NCBI RefSeq assembly: GCF_014274465.1
Contig: NZ_CP060394.1
Coordinates: 3,720,001 to 3,784,000, forward strand
DNA: 64,000 nt
Direction: 5' to 3'
Source: Alloacidobacterium dinghuense
Lineage (GTDB): Bacteria; Acidobacteriota; Terriglobia; Terriglobales; Acidobacteriaceae
The notes under the pieces were generated by a model. The model saw only the letters and a program-made list of their open reading frames with translations, was not told the origin of the DNA and did no database searches. Positions 62,449 through 64,000 of this stretch are shown here, one piece after another (position 1 is the first letter of the stretch; each line of letters begins with the position of its first letter). The position numbers and the translations under genes were made by a program.

Positions 62449-64000
62449 TTACGGGTGCTGTTCGATCTCGAAGTTCAGCGAGGCCACACTTCCGGTCACT
62501 GCGGTGACATCGAGGCGTGTCGGGACTCCGTTGCCGGTGAGTGGTGTGAGTGTTACCGATCCATCTGCGCCGGATGTTGCCTGCACCGTCTGCATGGCGA
62601 GAATGGGAGCCGATGGGCATCTTCCCTGCGTGGGGCAATCCGGCGTCCACTGCCTGAGTGTTTCGTAGAAGGTGACGACACCGCCTGCCATGGGATGGCC
62701 GACGGCGTCGGTCACGCGCAATACAACCGGGTTGGGTGTTTCGCTTGCGCTGAGTGCCTGCCCGGCACCGCTCACGGCAACAAGCTGCGCTACCTGCGGG
62801 TGCACGCTATAGATCTGGAATGTTGCGCAGGTCGTGTTTCCAGGCAGGCAGGCGTAGAGGGTTGCGTCTGCGCCTTCCGGGAGTGGTCCGATGTTGAGTG
62901 ATGGCGATACGACTCCATTGGCGCTCGTGATTGTTGTTGCTGTGGATGGAGATGTACCTGTCGCCGCGGACCAGTTGATGCTTTGCCCGGCCACAGGAAC
63001 ACCGCCACTCAAGACTTCTGCCTGGGGCGACCATTTAGCGGTTGCGCCGATGGCGATGTAGAGGTTTGGGGTGAGGGCTGCGATTGCTGGCGGCGTGCTT
63101 CCGGTGAATTCCGTAATCACGCTGGCGCCGTCGCTCAGGGATGCAGTTACCTGCGCAAGGGTGGTGGAGCTTGCGGAGACATTCATGGTCGCGAGACCAT
63201 CGCCGCCGGAGAGAACGGAGCAGGTTGATTGACCGCAACCAAGCGCTGCGGTGCCTTCTGTCACCGTGAAAGTTACAGTAATTCCGGCGGCTGGAGTCTT
63301 GTCATCGGCAGAAAGAGCTTTGACGGTGAATGGCGTTGGAACTCCGGTAGCAACGGCTCCCAGCGGCGCGGTTACGATGCCGAGTGCATCGCCTCCCAGG
63401 GCGTCGTAGCTGAGACCATCCTGAATTGCGGTGACACCGAGTGTTGCAGGGTCGCTCACGGTCAGGAGCACGACTCCCTTAGCTCCATTCGCGGGTGGAG
63501 CGATGGCGGTGATCTCGGTGGGTGTGACGCTGGTAACGGCGGCTGAGATTCCATTCACCGTCACAACGGAATTGGGCCGGAAGCCGATGCCACGAATCGT
63601 AATCGGGCCGCCATTCAAGGAGATGCGTGTCGGCATGACGCTGTCGGCGTAGAGCAAGCGACCGTGATAGAGATAGTCGGGGCGCCCATCGCCACGGCTG
63701 TCGGCGACGCCGAGAGTGAGCGAACCTCGCGCCACGGTGGCGACAGATAGCGTTGTCAGTCCTGCCTGGTCACCGTTGAAGGGTTGCGCGGTGCTGCTGA
63801 CGGGCAGAGTGCCGTTGGCGTCAGTGCCGCTCCACGCGCCGAGCACGGGCCTGGCTTTGTTTAAGCTGGGATGGCCGCTCTCGTCGAGGGCTACGGTTTC
63901 GATGGTGAGTTCGCGATTCGGACGCACGGGCCAGGTGAACCATCCGGTGTGCCCGTAGCCGGTGATTCTTCCTGTCCACTCGCCGCTCGGCGGGGTGGGA
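62449..64000 (-). CDS. Large surface protein with IPT/TIG and bacterial Ig-like domains (3' part only)
   Basis: The frame is open to the window edge, so at least 516 C-terminal residues are seen and the N-terminus is missing. An IPT/TIG domain (GPITIRGIGFRPNSVVTVNG, VTPTEITAIAPPANGAKGVV) is followed by Ig-like domains of the invasin/Big_1 kind (AAGITVTFTVTEGTAALGCG, TNWSAATGTSPS-like strands, MAGGVVTFYETLRQWTPDCP, GNGVPTRLDVTAVTGS). There are paired Cys (CGQSTC, CLPGNTTC, CPTQGRC) that could form disulfides. The protein is probably secreted or surface-bound; the missing N-terminal part would normally hold a catalytic or NHL/Kelch propeller domain. Upstream of the NUP-family gene by 67 nt. Confidence 0.82.
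   Translation of the reverse strand, partial: PTPPSGEWTGRITGYGHTGWFTWPVRPNRELTIETVALDESGHPSLNKARPVLGAWSGTDANGTLPVSSTAQPFNGDQAGLTTLSVATVARGSLTLGVADSRGDGRPDYLYHGRLLYADSVMPTRISLNGGPITIRGIGFRPNSVVTVNGISAAVTSVTPTEITAIAPPANGAKGVVLLTVSDPATLGVTAIQDGLSYDALGGDALGIVTAPLGAVATGVPTPFTVKALSADDKTPAAGITVTFTVTEGTAALGCGQSTCSVLSGGDGLATMNVSASSTTLAQVTASLSDGASVITEFTGSTPPAIAALTPNLYIAIGATAKWSPQAEVLSGGVPVAGQSINWSAATGTSPSTATTITSANGVVSPSLNIGPLPEGADATLYACLPGNTTCATFQIYSVHPQVAQLVAVSGAGQALSASETPNPVVLRVTDAVGHPMAGGVVTFYETLRQWTPDCPTQGRCPSAPILAMQTVQATSGADGSVTLTPLTGNGVPTRLDVTAVTGSVASLNFEIEQHP

Noticed and set aside
1-64000. CRISPR arrays, complete insertion sequences, rRNA genes
   Set aside because: Looked for regularly spaced repeats, transposase motifs and rRNA signatures on both strands and saw none.

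Overview
The window reads as chromosomal DNA of a soil-type member of the Acidobacteriota (class Terriglobia). The inference rests on gene content. There are four very large Oar-like TonB-dependent receptors (TBDRs, 1070-1200 aa) with an N-terminal carboxypeptidase-regulatory-like domain and a conserved xQFALKxx C-terminus. There is an 810-aa 'acidobacterial duplicated orphan permease', a TBDR/CRTAC1/TPR triad, three S9 peptidases, several small zinc-ribbon-like hypothetical proteins, and GGGCTAAAGCCC palindromes between genes. No rRNA operon, CRISPR array or complete insertion sequence was seen.

Layout. 1-3.0 kb: tRNA-Asp, a DUF2235/Tle1-like phospholipase gene broken by several frameshifts, and a divergent lipoprotein + coiled-coil gene pair. 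3.0-8.2 kb: a gluconolactonase-like protein with a sugar-acid MFS transporter, then a nucleoside-type MFS permease and a MATE exporter. 8.3-10.8 kb: a convergent ATP-dependent DNA ligase and LigD-type primase/polymerase (end-joining type, no Ku gene here). 10.9-13.1 kb: an S9 peptidase. 13.2-15.3 kb: tRNA-Ser(GGA) followed by a ~2 kb micro-island, bounded by an exact 20-bp copy of the tRNA 3' end and carrying three unrecognised genes but no integrase. 16.0-22.4 kb: the TBDR - CRTAC1 - TPR operon. 22.5-23.4 kb: a 'graveyard' of three fused gene fragments. 23.4-30.4 kb: two more TBDRs. 31.1-33.3 kb: a stand-alone NuoI and a UbiD-family decarboxylase. 33.4-39.1 kb: small-gene territory with palindromic repeats, a dispersed 44-45 bp repeat, a STAS protein, an acetyltransferase, a 33-aa membrane peptide and other small proteins. 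39.4-40.7 kb: glucose-6-phosphate dehydrogenase.

41-53.5 kb is one long minus-strand run: amidohydrolase, PaiB-like FMN protein, TBDR, prolyl oligopeptidase, PepSY membrane protein, S9 peptidase, DedA-rhodanese fusion. A MocR-type PLP regulator is divergent at its head, and the shared intergenic region holds GGTCCAG direct repeats. Together these look like outer-membrane uptake and breakdown of a peptide or peptide-like ligand, possibly a metal chelate. This is inference. 55.3-64 kb: the orphan permease, an APC amino-acid permease, an Fcy1-like cytosine deaminase, a type II NADH dehydrogenase, a purine nucleoside permease family protein, and the 3' part of a large Ig/IPT-domain surface protein that runs off the window.

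Start codons were reassigned where a Shine-Dalgarno sequence or signal peptide favoured another start. All family calls come from reading motifs by eye. No database search was possible.
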